Notes: generated by a model from the sequence alone, not told the origin. A stretch of DNA of 50,533 bases from Nostocoides sp. Soil756 (GCF_001428065.1 NZ_LMSE01000001.1:358-50890), one strand, 5' to 3'; shown: positions 10,376-18,760, counted from the first letter of the stretch. Program-made: numbers and translations.

Positions 10376-10825
10376 TCAGCGGTGCGGCGGCGGTGCGGTG
10401 GTCACGTTGACGGTGGGCAGGCCCACGCCGGAGCGCGCGATGACGGCCAGCGACGCCTCACGGCCGGGGTTGGACTCCCGGTGGACCGTGAAGGCCGGAA
10501 CGTGCACGTAGCTGCCGGCGACGGCGTCGACCCATCCCTCGACGCCCTCGCACTCCAGGCGCAGGACGCCGCGCACGACGTAGAGGACGCTGACGTTGGA
10601 GTCGTGGTGGTGCCACCCGGAGACGGCGCCCGGGTCGGTGACGACCTGCCCGGCCCACAGCCCCGGCACCTCGAAGGCGCGGCGGCGCAGCATCCCCGGG
10701 GTCGGGTCACCGACGACGAGCTCGTCGTCGGTGACGACGCGGACCGGCTCAGGCCGGACGGCACCGTCCGCGGGGTCGCGCTCGCTCATCCCGCCACGGT
10801 AGACCCGAGGTGGCACAGCGGTCAT
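10376..10825 (-). CDS. Cupin-domain protein
   Basis: A small single-domain beta-barrel of 149 residues. The metal-binding cupin motif 1 is present as GWHHHDSNVSVLYVVRG (three His, then Glu/Gly-type spacing), followed by motif 2 in the segment ending GSYVHVPAFTVHRESN. The first codon overlaps the TauE stop as ATGA (10822-10825), suggesting translational coupling; a shorter start at ATG 10789 (MSERDP) is also possible. Family members include dioxygenases and sulfur-related enzymes. Its place in the sulfide operon makes a thiol-dioxygenase-like role possible, but this is not demonstrated. Confidence 0.8.
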   Translation of the reverse strand: MTAVPPRVYRGGMSERDPADGAVRPEPVRVVTDDELVVGDPTPGMLRRRAFEVPGLWAGQVVTDPGAVSGWHHHDSNVSVLYVVRGVLRLECEGVEGWVDAVAGSYVHVPAFTVHRESNPGREASLAVIARSGVGLPTVNVTTAPPPHR

Positions 10826-11637
10826 CCGGTCAGGGCCGGGAGGCTGCGCGTTGCGGTGTACCCGGCCACGAGGACGAGCAGGACGGCAAAGGTGCGGGTC
10901 AGCACCACCGGCCGGAGTCGGGAGGCGAGGCGGCCGCCGACGAGACTCCCGGCGACGGCCGCCAGGGTGAAGCCCACGACCAGGGGGCCGTCGAGGTGGG
11001 TCCCGGTGGTCGTGACGCGGGCGGTCAGGGCGGTGGCGCTGTTGACCGCGATGACCAGCAGGGAGGTGCCGACGGCGACCGGCATCGGGAAGGACAGGGC
11101 CAGCACGAGTGCGGGGACCACGACGAAGCCGCCACCGACGCCGAAGAACCCGGTGAGGAGGCCGACGGCGCTCGCGGTGACGACGACCTTGGCCAGGCGA
11201 GGGCAGGCACAGTCGAAGGGGCGGAACGTGAGGACGGGCCCGACGCTCGGGTCGTCCGGCCCGGCCCCCGCCGCACCGCGGCGCAGGGAGCGGCGGATCA
11301 TCAGCGTGGCGACGACCAGCATCAGGCCCGCGAACGCGGTGAGCAGGACCTGGAGGTCCACGCGCGCTGCGAGCGCCGAGCCCGCGAACGACCCCGCGGT
11401 GCCGAGCGCCCCGAACATCAGGCCCCGCCCGACCCGGACGCGGCCGGCGCGGGCGTGCGGGACCAGGGCGATCAAGGCGGTCACCCCGACGATCAGCAGC
11501 GAGCTGGTCGTGGCCTGGCGCGGGTCCTCACCGAGCAGGTACACCAGCGCGGGGACGGTGAGGATCGAGCCGCCGCCGCCCAGCGCACCGAGCGACAGGC
11601 CGATGAGCAGCCCGAGAGGGAGGACCAGAGGTGACAC
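10822..11637 (-). CDS. TauE/SafE-family sulfite/sulfur-anion exporter
   Basis: A 271-residue inner-membrane permease with about eight helices. It begins directly with a hydrophobic segment and carries the repeated family Gly motifs GALGGGGSILTVPALVY and FFGVGGGFVVVPALVLAL, one per half. In sulfide-oxidation operons this family is proposed to export sulfite, sulfonates or thiosulfate. GTG 11637 is chosen because of AGGAGA immediately upstream; the frame stays open for another 100 codons but that stretch is Pro/Arg-rich and not protein-like. It follows the small Cys-rich gene, with two hairpins in the leader. Confidence 0.87.
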   Translation of the reverse strand: MSPLVLPLGLLIGLSLGALGGGGSILTVPALVYLLGEDPRQATTSSLLIVGVTALIALVPHARAGRVRVGRGLMFGALGTAGSFAGSALAARVDLQVLLTAFAGLMLVVATLMIRRSLRRGAAGAGPDDPSVGPVLTFRPFDCACPRLAKVVVTASAVGLLTGFFGVGGGFVVVPALVLALSFPMPVAVGTSLLVIAVNSATALTARVTTTGTHLDGPLVVGFTLAAVAGSLVGGRLASRLRPVVLTRTFAVLLVLVAGYTATRSLPALTG

Positions 11638-11659
11638 GTCTCTCCTGGAGGTGGAGGGT

Positions 11660-11734
11660 CCCGCCGGAGGTCGACGCGGGGGTCGACCTCCGGCGGGTCG
11701 GCCGGGACACCGGGGCAGGGGGTGTGTCCCGGCC
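11660..11734 (-). promoter_or_regulatory. Two stacked hairpins in the leader of the TauE gene
   Basis: A perfect 16-bp stem (11660-11675 with 11682-11697, 6-nt loop) and an 11-bp stem (11700-11710 with 11724-11734, 13-nt loop) fill the gap between the small Cys-rich gene and the TauE gene. The first ends about 13 bases from the TauE ribosome site. It could be an intra-operonic attenuator, a partial terminator or an RNA-processing site. Confidence 0.6.
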
Positions 11735-11783
11735 GCGGGGCGCGGCCTGGAGGGGCGGGTGGCCACGCCCGCGTCGGGGCGGG

Positions 11784-11963
11784 TCAGTCGCGGCCGAAGA
11801 GACGACCGAGGAACGAGCCGTGACCGGCGGCGGCGACCTCGTCGGCGCTGTGACCGGGGCAGCGGTTCGCGCGGGCCACACCGGCCATGACCTGGTCGAC
11901 GTGCTGGCCGCAGCCGGCCCAGGTCGTCTTGCCGCAGACCTTGCAGGTGGCGGGACGGCACAT
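11784..11963 (-). CDS. Small Cys-rich conserved protein (putative metal- or thiol-binding)
   Basis: A 59-residue protein starting MCRPATCKVCGKTTWAGCG. It has Cys at 2, 7, 10 and 18 and a further Cys in RCPGH, giving a CxxC plus CxxxxxxxC plus Cys-His arrangement suited to one zinc or to persulfide chemistry. The ATG at 11963 has AAGGAGA six bases upstream. It sits between the persulfide dioxygenase and the TauE exporter. No biochemical function is known to me; a role in sulfur handling is inferred from location. Confidence 0.8.
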   Translation of the reverse strand: MCRPATCKVCGKTTWAGCGQHVDQVMAGVARANRCPGHSADEVAAAGHGSFLGRLFGRD

Positions 11964-12015
11964 GGTGGTTCTCCTTCGTGGGGGGTGGTGCTCGGGGTGG
12001 TGCACGGCGGCGGGG

Positions 12016-13404
12016 TCAGGCGGCCGATGCGATGGGCAGGCCGGAGGTGACGGCGTGCTCGTCGAAGCCGTCGTCGACGGCCACCACGGGGATGCCGCGG
12101 GCGGCCAGGACGGACGCCGCGATGGAGGCGCGGTAGCCCCCGGCGCAGTGCACCCAGACCTCGCCGGCCGGGACCTCGTCGACCCGACCGAGCAGCTCGT
12201 GCAGCGGGATGTTGACCGCGCCCTCGATGTGGGCGGCGTCGAACTCCGAGGTGCGCCGGACGTCCAGGACCACGACCGGGCGGTGGTGGCGGACCTGGGC
12301 CAGGTCGGCGAAGACGGCCCGCTCGAAACGGCCCAGGGCGTCGCGGGTCCACTGCTCCGGGGTGCCGGTGGCGGCGCCGGCCAGGTGGTCGATGCCGATG
12401 CGCACCAGCTCGCGCTGGGCCTCGGCCACCTGCTCGGGGGTGTCGCCGAGCAGGGTCAGCGGGGTACCCCACGGGATCAGCCAGCCGAGGTAGGTGGCGA
12501 ACTGGCCGTCGATGCCGATGTTCAGCGTGCCGGTGACGTGGCCGGCGGCGAAGGCCGTGCGGGTGCGCAGGTCGACCACCCACTCGCCGGCCGCGATGCG
12601 GGCCGCGAGGGTGTCCTTGTCCGCCGCCTCGGGCGGGGTCAGGTCCGGGGCGGACGGCCCGTCGCTGTTGCCGGGCGACATGTGCACGTAGTACGCCGGG
12701 TACGCGTCGAGGCCGGCGAGGGTGTCGGCGACCCAGCGCTCCTCGTCCTCGGTCAGCGCCGGGTTCTGGCGCTTCTCCGCCCCGATGGTGGATGCGGTGG
12801 TGCCGCCGGTCGAGCCGGCCGAGCAGAACGACCCGAAGCCGTGGGTGGGCAGCACGTGCGCGGCATCCGGCAGCTCGTCGGCCAGCCGGCGCGCGGAGGC
12901 GAACTGGTGGTGGACGAGGTCATGGGTGTGCTCGTGGCCGAGCAGGTCGGGGCGGCCGGTGGCGCCGAAGAGCAGCGAGCCCCCGGTGAAGACACCGACC
13001 GGCTCGAACGCCTCGGCCCCCGGGGTCGCCGCCTCGAGCGCGTAGGACAGGTGGGTGAACGTGTGGCCCGGGGTGGCGATCGCCCGTACCCGCATCGTGG
13101 GCGACACGTCGACGACGTCCCCGTCAGCGATGGGCGAGCGGTCGAAGGCCACCTCGTCGGCGCCGTTGACGTGGTAGCGCGCTCCCGTGGCCCGGGCCAG
13201 GGCGAGGCCGCCGGTCAGGTAGTCGTTGTGGAGGTGGGTCTCGAACACGTCCGTGATGCGCACCCCGTGCTCGGCGGCCAGCGCCAGGACGCGGTCGATG
13301 TCGCGCTGCGGGTCGACGACGACGGCGACGACCCCGTCGTGCGCGAGGTAGGAGCGGTCCCCCAGGCTGGGGGTCTCGATGGTGACGACGACCGGGGCGC
13401 TCAC
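12016..13404 (-). CDS. Persulfide dioxygenase-rhodanese fusion (MBL-fold hydrolase)
   Basis: A 462-residue fusion. The N-terminal metallo-beta-lactamase domain (about 1-240) has THLHNDYLTGG, in place of the usual HxHxDH, then TPGHT and PTHGFGSFCS. This fits ETHE1-type non-haem iron persulfide dioxygenases that oxidise glutathione or other persulfides to sulfite. Two rhodanese-like domains follow. The first (about 260-350) has GDTPEQ where the catalytic Cys loop should be and looks inactive. The second has a complete CAGGYRAS loop with Cys. It is the first gene of the minus-strand arm of the sulfur locus and has ATACCC-type operators just upstream. Confidence 0.92.
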   Translation of the reverse strand: MSAPVVVTIETPSLGDRSYLAHDGVVAVVVDPQRDIDRVLALAAEHGVRITDVFETHLHNDYLTGGLALARATGARYHVNGADEVAFDRSPIADGDVVDVSPTMRVRAIATPGHTFTHLSYALEAATPGAEAFEPVGVFTGGSLLFGATGRPDLLGHEHTHDLVHHQFASARRLADELPDAAHVLPTHGFGSFCSAGSTGGTTASTIGAEKRQNPALTEDEERWVADTLAGLDAYPAYYVHMSPGNSDGPSAPDLTPPEAADKDTLAARIAAGEWVVDLRTRTAFAAGHVTGTLNIGIDGQFATYLGWLIPWGTPLTLLGDTPEQVAEAQRELVRIGIDHLAGAATGTPEQWTRDALGRFERAVFADLAQVRHHRPVVVLDVRRTSEFDAAHIEGAVNIPLHELLGRVDEVPAGEVWVHCAGGYRASIAASVLAARGIPVVAVDDGFDEHAVTSGLPIASAA

Positions 13405-13426
13405 GCACTGCTCCTTCTCACGCGGT

Positions 13427-13444
13427 GATACCCAACGGGGTATC
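13427..13444. promoter_or_regulatory. CsoR/CstR-type operator 1
   Basis: GATACCCAACGGGGTATC: 7-bp inverted arms (GATACCC/GGGTATC) around a 4-nt centre, 22 bases upstream of the persulfide dioxygenase start. The ATACCC half-site is typical for the CsoR/CstR repressor family. Confidence 0.72.
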
Positions 13445-13461
13445 GCTCGAGAGCTACGTTA

Positions 13462-13477
13462 ATACCCCCGGGGGCAT
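13462..13477. promoter_or_regulatory. CsoR/CstR-type operator 2
   Basis: ATACCCCCGGGGGCAT, a near-palindrome with one mismatched pair, 18 bases from operator 1 and in the same divergent promoter region. Confidence 0.6.
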
Positions 13478-13561
13478 ACCTGTCAAATCGTGGGCGCCCG
13501 AGCGTGGGGGCCCGTTGGGCGCGTCCGGGGGCCGGGAACATCTCGAGGGGCCCGTGCGCTG

Positions 13562-13579
13562 TATACCCCCGTAGGTATA
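13562..13579. promoter_or_regulatory. CsoR/CstR-type operator 3
   Basis: TATACCCCCGTAGGTATA: six-bp arms TATACC/GGTATA with a 6-nt centre, 32 bases upstream of the thioredoxin start, so placed to control the plus-strand arm. Confidence 0.72.
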
Positions 13580-13610
13580 TGATGAGTGCACCATCCCAAG
13601 GAGATATCGC

Positions 13611-13988
13611 ATGAGTACGACCACCCTCACCGGCCAGAACTTCGAGGCCACCGTCACCGCCGGCGGCATCGTCCTGGTCGACTTCTGGGCCGCGTGGTGC
13701 GGCCCCTGCCGGCAGTTCGCCCCCGTCTTCGAGGCCACCTCGACCCAGCACCCCGACATCGTGTTCGGCAAGGTCGACACCGAGGCCGAGCAGGGCCTCG
13801 CCGCTGCGGCGCGGATCACCTCCATCCCCACGCTGATGGCGTTCCGCGACGGCGTCCTCGTCTACTCCCAGCCCGGAGCGCTCCCCGCGTCGGCCCTCGA
13901 GCAGGTCATCGCCGGTGTCCGCGCCCTCGACATGGACGCCGTCCGCGCCGAGCTCGAGCAGCAGCAGCGCTCCCCGCAGACGACCTGA
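13611..13988 (+). CDS. Thioredoxin
   Basis: A 125-residue cytosolic thiol-disulfide oxidoreductase with the canonical WCGPC active site in VDFWAAWCGPCRQFAPV and the cis-proline segment SIPTLMAFRDG. It extends about 15 residues past a standard thioredoxin in a Glu/Gln-rich tail. AAGGAGAT precedes the ATG. It is the first gene of the plus-strand sulfur arm. A thioredoxin dedicated to reducing protein persulfides or regenerating the rhodanese or repressor is a reasonable inference; it is unlikely to be the housekeeping TrxA. Confidence 0.93.
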   Translation: MSTTTLTGQNFEATVTAGGIVLVDFWAAWCGPCRQFAPVFEATSTQHPDIVFGKVDTEAEQGLAAAARITSIPTLMAFRDGVLVYSQPGALPASALEQVIAGVRALDMDAVRAELEQQQRSPQTT

Positions 13989-14041
13989 GCCGCCGCACCC
14001 CACCAGCCATCCCACCCGAGCCAGCCCGCAGGAGACATCCC

Positions 14042-14735
<694 letters not shown>

Positions 14736-14786
14736 GGCGCCGTCGCCACCCCACGGCGAATTTCACTGGGAGGCGGCCGGGGACGC

Positions 14787-14837
14787 GGGACTCCGGCGCT
14801 CGCCCCGTCCCCCCGCGAGGCGCCTCCCCGTCATCCC
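14787..14837 (+). repeat. 51-bp direct repeat, copy 1
   Basis: Begins GGGACTCCGGCGC and ends TCATCCC. It matches 46 of 51 bases with 15382-15432 in the same orientation. Each copy can fold internally because CGCCTCG-like and CGAGGCG-like segments face each other. Confidence 0.8.
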
Positions 14838-15381
14838 GGCAGGACTGGTCCTCGACTCCAGGGAGGCCAGGCGCGCGGCAGCCTCCGTCCGGCAGCCCAG
14901 GTGGACGAGCCAGCGGCACGCAGAAGCTCAGGTCGCACGCAGCAATTAAAGCGTGGCAGCCGAACTTCTGCGTCACGGAACGGTAGTCCCCTCGTCGGCA
15001 TGTCAGGACGTAAACGGCGTCGCGTCCCGACGCGGTTGTGGTGTCCGAAGGGGGCATCTGCCGCCGACACTGGTCTGTCGGAGGCGGCCTCTCCATTCGG
15101 CGGAGAGTGAGGGGGTGACACGGGTCTTCTGCTGATCGTCACGATCTGCAACCTCTCACCCTGGCCGTGGATAGGCTCCGAGATCATGGGGGACGGATGC
15201 GGATCACAAGGAGTGGTTCAGTCGCGCCTTCGTCCTGGCAGTTGCCGCGTCAGCGGGCGATGCGGTTCAGCCGATCCAGGATGACGTGGACGGCGTTGAC
15301 GTCGAACTGAGGAATGGCGGCATCACTGTCGACGTGCAGGACCACCCCGGATCGCGCGCCGGGGTCGTAACGGGACGGCGT

Positions 15382-15432
15382 GGGACTCCGGCGCCCGCCT
15401 CGTCCCTCGGCGAGGCGCCTCCCCTTCATCCC
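15382..15432 (+). repeat. 51-bp direct repeat, copy 2
   Basis: Second copy of the 14787-14837 repeat, directly adjoining the tRNA-Ser terminator. REP-like palindromic elements are a possible class; a genome-wide copy count would decide. Confidence 0.8.
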
Positions 15433-15436
15433 CCGT

Positions 15437-15486
15437 CCTCCGCCGCCTCCCAGCGGTCGCAGGCTCCCGCTGGGAGGCGGCGGAGG
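15437..15486 (-). terminator. tRNA-Ser terminator hairpin
   Basis: A 20-bp perfect stem (15437-15456 with 15467-15486) with a 10-nt loop immediately follows tRNA-Ser on the minus strand and reuses the last bases of the acceptor arm. So termination and acceptor-stem pairing compete for the same strand. Confidence 0.75.
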
Positions 15487-15567
15487 GCGTGGGATTCGAA
15501 CCCACGATGACGTTGCCGCCATAGCGGTTTTCAAGACCGCCGCACTAGGCCACTATGCGAGCCCTCC
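15481..15567 (-). tRNA. tRNA-Ser (anticodon UGA)
   Basis: A complete class II tRNA on the minus strand: acceptor GGAGGGC/GCCCTCC, D-arm, anticodon arm GCGGT-CTTGAAA-ACCGC with anticodon TGA, an extended variable arm, and T-arm GTGGG-TTCGAAT-CCCAC. CCA is not encoded. The 5' half is duplicated at 18639-18677. Confidence 0.95.
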
Positions 15568-15944
15568 AACGAGTATCTCCGCAGGTCAGCGGTGTACTCG
15601 CGTCGCGCGACATCGTGATGACTGGCCGGCGTACCACCGTGGTACCACCAACCGCTGCAACCAGCTTCCGGTGTCGCACTCCCAGCCTAGAGGCAGCCCA
15701 GCACTGAGTCCTCCCACGATGGACGTGCGGAGAGCCCCTCACGGCACGGCCATCTCATCGAGTGGTCCACCCGCCTCGACCCGCAAGGGCCGGTTAGGGC
15801 GACAAACACCCCACGGATCGCCGACGCCGATGTCCGCCCTGCTCCGACCCGGGCCGATGCCCTCCCCGCCCTCACCTGGCACTTGGCCGTTGCGGCCGTG
15901 GCTGTCCCGGCATCAACTGTCGGAACCATGCGGCACAGTGCTGG
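15568..15944. other. Non-coding stretch between tRNA-Ser and the IS element
   Basis: No supported gene. It should contain the tRNA-Ser promoter. A 15-bp perfect palindrome GTACCAC-C-GTGGTAC lies at 15631-15645, about 64 bases upstream of the tRNA, and resembles an operator. The rest may be flanking debris from an insertion. Confidence 0.55.
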
Positions 15945-15958
15945 TGTCAAGGGCCATT

Positions 15959-16050
15959 GAGATCTGCCCAGGGGCGGTCGTGAGACCTGCCCGGTGACGG
16001 TCACGAGATCTGCCCGGTGGTGGCCATGGGATCTGCCCAGTGTTGGCCAC
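15959..16050 (+). repeat. IS21 left-end multiple terminal repeats
   Basis: Four imperfect tandem copies of a roughly 23-bp unit of the form GAGATCTGCCCnGGnnCGGTC, the expected transposase-binding repeats of an IS21-family end. Confidence 0.8.
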
Positions 16051-16067
16051 CTCGGCCCGGTGTGGGG

Positions 16068-16877
16068 TCAGGTCAAGGGGTTCACCCCCGCGCCGGCGAG
16101 GGCTTGGGTCAGGCGGATGCTGTCGCCGGTGGTCTGACAGATGTGGGCGTGGTGCAGGAGCCGGTCGACGGTCGCCGTGGCGAGGGTCTTGGGCATCAGC
16201 TCGTCGAACGAGGCAGGGTGCAGGTTTGAGCTGATCGCGATGGATCGCTTCTCGTACGCGGCATCGACTAGCCGGTACAGGCCCTCGGCGGCGTCGTGGG
16301 CTACGGGCAGCAGGCCAATGTCGTCGACCACGACGAGATCCGCGCGTAGGACGCGGGCGATGGCGCGGGTGACGGTGTCGTCGGCGCGGTGTCGGCGTAG
16401 CAGGACCCCGAGGTCTTCGAGGGTGAACCAGGCGACCTTCAGCCCCTGCTCGACGGCCTGTTGGCCCAGGGCTTCGAGCAGGAACGTCTTGCCCGTGCCG
16501 GAGGGTCCGCACACGACGAGGTTCTCGCGGCGGTGGACCCACTCCAGGGTCCGCAGGGCCTGTTGGGTCGGGGCGGGGATCGAGCAGACCTGCGGGTCCC
16601 ACGCGTCGAACGTCTTGCCGGTGGGGAACCCGGCGGTCGCCCGCCGGGTGGCGAGGGCGGAGCGTTCCCGGCCGGCGGCTTCCTCGCCGAGCAGGGCCCG
16701 CAGGACCTCGACGGGTTCCCACCGTTGGGCCTTGGCGGTGGCGACGACCTCGGGGGCGTGGCGGCGGATGTGGGGCAGCCGCAGCCGGCGTAGCAGCGCT
16801 TCGAGGTCCTCGGGCAGCGGCGGCGGAGCCGGCACACCGAGGGCCGGGACCGTGGGTGCCTTTGCTGCCGGGCTCAC
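16068..16877 (-). CDS. istB: IS21-family helper ATPase IstB
   Basis: A 269-residue AAA+ ATPase (DnaC-like) that assists the IstA transposase in target capture and strand transfer. It has Walker A GPSGTGKTFLL, Walker B LVVVDDIGLLP and sensor ISSNLHPASFDELM. The GTG start at 16877 overlaps the istA stop as GTGA, the usual coupled arrangement. It appears intact. Confidence 0.93.
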   Translation of the reverse strand: MSPAAKAPTVPALGVPAPPPLPEDLEALLRRLRLPHIRRHAPEVVATAKAQRWEPVEVLRALLGEEAAGRERSALATRRATAGFPTGKTFDAWDPQVCSIPAPTQQALRTLEWVHRRENLVVCGPSGTGKTFLLEALGQQAVEQGLKVAWFTLEDLGVLLRRHRADDTVTRAIARVLRADLVVVDDIGLLPVAHDAAEGLYRLVDAAYEKRSIAISSNLHPASFDELMPKTLATATVDRLLHHAHICQTTGDSIRLTQALAGAGVNPLT

Positions 16878-18446
16878 GAGGTCACCTCGGGTCGAGCGTC
16901 GTTGACCATGACGGCGTGGTCGCCGCCGGTCACCGGAGGTACCGGAGCCGGGGTGGCGCCGAGGGCGGCCCAGCTGGCGGTGCCTTGGGTCAGGGAGCCG
17001 TCCTCCCCGGCGCGGCTGACCGCGGCGTTGTTCGTGGTGTGCTGGTGGTGGTCGAGGATGGAGGCGAGGTCGGCCTCGGCGAACCGGGCGTGTACGGCGG
17101 CCTGGCCCAGGGCCCGGTCGACGTCCTTGGTGTCGAACAGCTTCGCCAACGTCACGGCTTGGGCCATCTTGACCCGGATCTTCGTCGTTCCCGCGGCGGC
17201 GGCCTCGCTCAGCCACAGCCGGGCGCTGTCACCGATGGCGAGGAACTCGACCTCAGCAGTGTTGCGGGCCAACGGTTTCCGCTCCAGCGCCCCGACCGGG
17301 GTGTGGGGGAAGTGGTCGTCGTCGATCTTTGGGCTGCCTGGGGTGGCACGGGCGACCTCGACCGGCCCGGTCGGGCCGACGTGCACGAGCACGATCATCT
17401 CCTGGGCGCCTTGCCCGTGGACGCGGACCCACACGGTTTGACCGAGCAACCGGACCGGGACGGAGTACTGCCCACCCTCGAACGAGACCATCGGTGTGCT
17501 CGGCGGGACCGTACGGGTCACCCCGAACGCGACGGTGTGCGGGGCGGCCGGGATGGGGTGGAGCCGGGCGTGTTCCTCGGCGAGCATCTCGACCGGCGCC
17601 CGCCGGGTGACCCGGTGCACCCGCGCGTTGACGTGGTCACAGAACTCCTGGCAGGCGGTCTCGAGCTCGGCGAACGAGGTGTACTGCTCGCGCAGGTTCG
17701 TGTCCTTGGGGACCAGGTCGGCCTTGGCGATCTTCACCGACGACTCCGACCCGCCCTTGGATGCCGGGTCGGCCGGGACGCAGGTGTGGATGGTGATGCC
17801 GTAGTGCCGGGCGAACGCGACGATCGCGGGGTTGCGCACCGGCATCCCGGCGATGTGCTCGGTGGGTGACGGTCTTTTCGTTGTCGGTCAGGACGTACGT
17901 CGGGGCCCCACCGAGGCGGCGCAGGGTCACATCGAGGGCGGCCATCACCGACGGCATCGTCTTGTCCCGGATCGGCAGGACCACCCGGAACCTCGACCAC
18001 GCCAACCACGCGATGAACAACGTGGTCTTCACGCCGTCGATGACCGGGCCGTCGCCGAAGTCGTACTGCAACCACATCCCCGGCTCGGTCACCCACGGCC
18101 GGTGGACCCGGACCCGGCCGAGGCGGTAGTCCTTCTTCACCGCCGCGACCGCCCGGCGGGTCGTGCACTCGGACCCGGTGTACCCGAGGGCGAGCAGTTT
18201 CTCGTGGGCGCGGTCCGCGCGCAGCTTCCCGTTCGACCTGTCGATCCACTCCTCGATCTTCGGGAGGAACTCGTCGATCAGCTGGGGTCGGGCGGCGGGC
18301 CGGTCGGACAGGGCGCCCGCTTCGCGGGCGGCGACGTACCTGGCGACAGTGTGGTGCGAGACCCCGGACAGCTCCCCGGCATCGCGCAATGACCCGGTCA
18401 GGTCGAAGGCTTCCAACATGTTCATGATCTCCTCGGCAGACTTCAA
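16874..18446 (-). pseudogene. istA: IS21-family transposase IstA, frameshifted
   Basis: The DDE transposase of the element. The N-terminal part has a helix-turn-helix (LSGVSHHTVARYV), then the first catalytic Asp in WLQYDFGDG and the second in YVLTDNEKTVT. The reading frame then breaks and resumes one frame over at EHIAGMPVRNPAIVAFARHYG, with the catalytic Glu in SKGGSESSVKIAKADL. The break maps to an extra base in the plus-strand GGG at 17864-17866 (ACCCACC on the coding strand). TTG 18446 is the likely start because AGGAGGG lies just upstream. No classical slippery heptamer is visible, so decay or a sequencing error is likelier than programmed frameshifting. Confidence 0.85.
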
Positions 18447-18540
18447 GGTGTCCCTCCTGGGGGCGGTCGGCGCTTCAGCACCGCCACCGCACCCCAGGAG
18501 AGGCCTCAACCACCGGACGTGGTGAGGCCAACGAACTTCG

Positions 18541-18637
18541 TGTCGGGCAGATCCCGTGACCGCCAGTGGGCACTTCTCGTGGCCGCTACCGGGCAGCTAT
18601 TTGGCCGCCTCCGGGCAGTTTCTCGTGGCCGCCGTCA
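18541..18637 (-). repeat. IS21 right-end multiple terminal repeats
   Basis: Inverted counterpart of the left repeats. On the minus strand it reads as copies of GCGGCCACGAGAA-CTGCCCGG-type units (four copies, the innermost closest to GGGATCTGCCC), ending with TGACGGCGGCCA at the tip. Confidence 0.8.
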
Positions 18638-18638
18638 G

Positions 18639-18677
18639 TTTCAAGACCGCCGCACTCGGCCACTATGCGAGCCCTCC
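18639..18677 (-). pseudogene. Truncated tRNA-Ser (5' half)
   Basis: 39 bases identical, apart from one change (G in place of T in the D-loop), to positions 15529-15567 of the intact tRNA-Ser. It covers the acceptor 5' strand, D-arm and anticodon arm up to GTCTTGAAA, where the IS21 end begins. It cannot encode a tRNA. Confidence 0.85.
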
Positions 18678-18760
18678 TGGCCCGAACGTGCCGGGCGCGG
18701 GGTCAAGGCTAGTGGCGGGGCGCGCCGGGGCGGTCGGTGGCGGCCTCGAGACCCCGGTTC

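Larger units (their letters stand above)
14736..15480. other. Gene-poor region between the sulfur operon and tRNA-Ser
   Basis: I see no convincing complete gene in these 745 bases. It contains two copies of a 51-bp repeat (14787-14837 and 15382-15432), an inverted repeat ACGCAGAAG (14918-14926) with its complement at 14965-14973, and a short protein-like minus-strand reading frame ending at 15250 (VVLHVDSDAAIPQFDVNAV) with no start before it enters the repeat. The latter could be a gene remnant (low confidence). Confidence 0.6.
15945..18637 (-). mobile_element. IS21-family insertion sequence
   Basis: A 2.69-kb element with the diagnostic istA-istB pair. The ends are TG...CA: the left end starts TGTCAAGGGCCA at 15945, and the right end, read on the minus strand from 18637, starts TGACGGCGGCCA. 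Both run into tandem CTGCCC-containing repeats, as IS21 elements do. No target-site duplication is visible: the left flank is CAGTGCTGG and the right flank GTTTCAAG, the latter from tRNA-Ser. istA carries a frameshift, so this copy is probably not autonomous. Confidence 0.88.

Noticed and set aside
11887-13428. A 513-codon plus-strand open frame over the persulfide dioxygenase
   Set aside because: Antisense shadow; the minus-strand frame has clear MBL and rhodanese motifs, this one has none.
17860-17872. Programmed frameshift in istA
   Set aside because: No slippery heptamer or downstream structure of the kind used by IS elements; IS21 istA is normally one frame. An indel is simpler.
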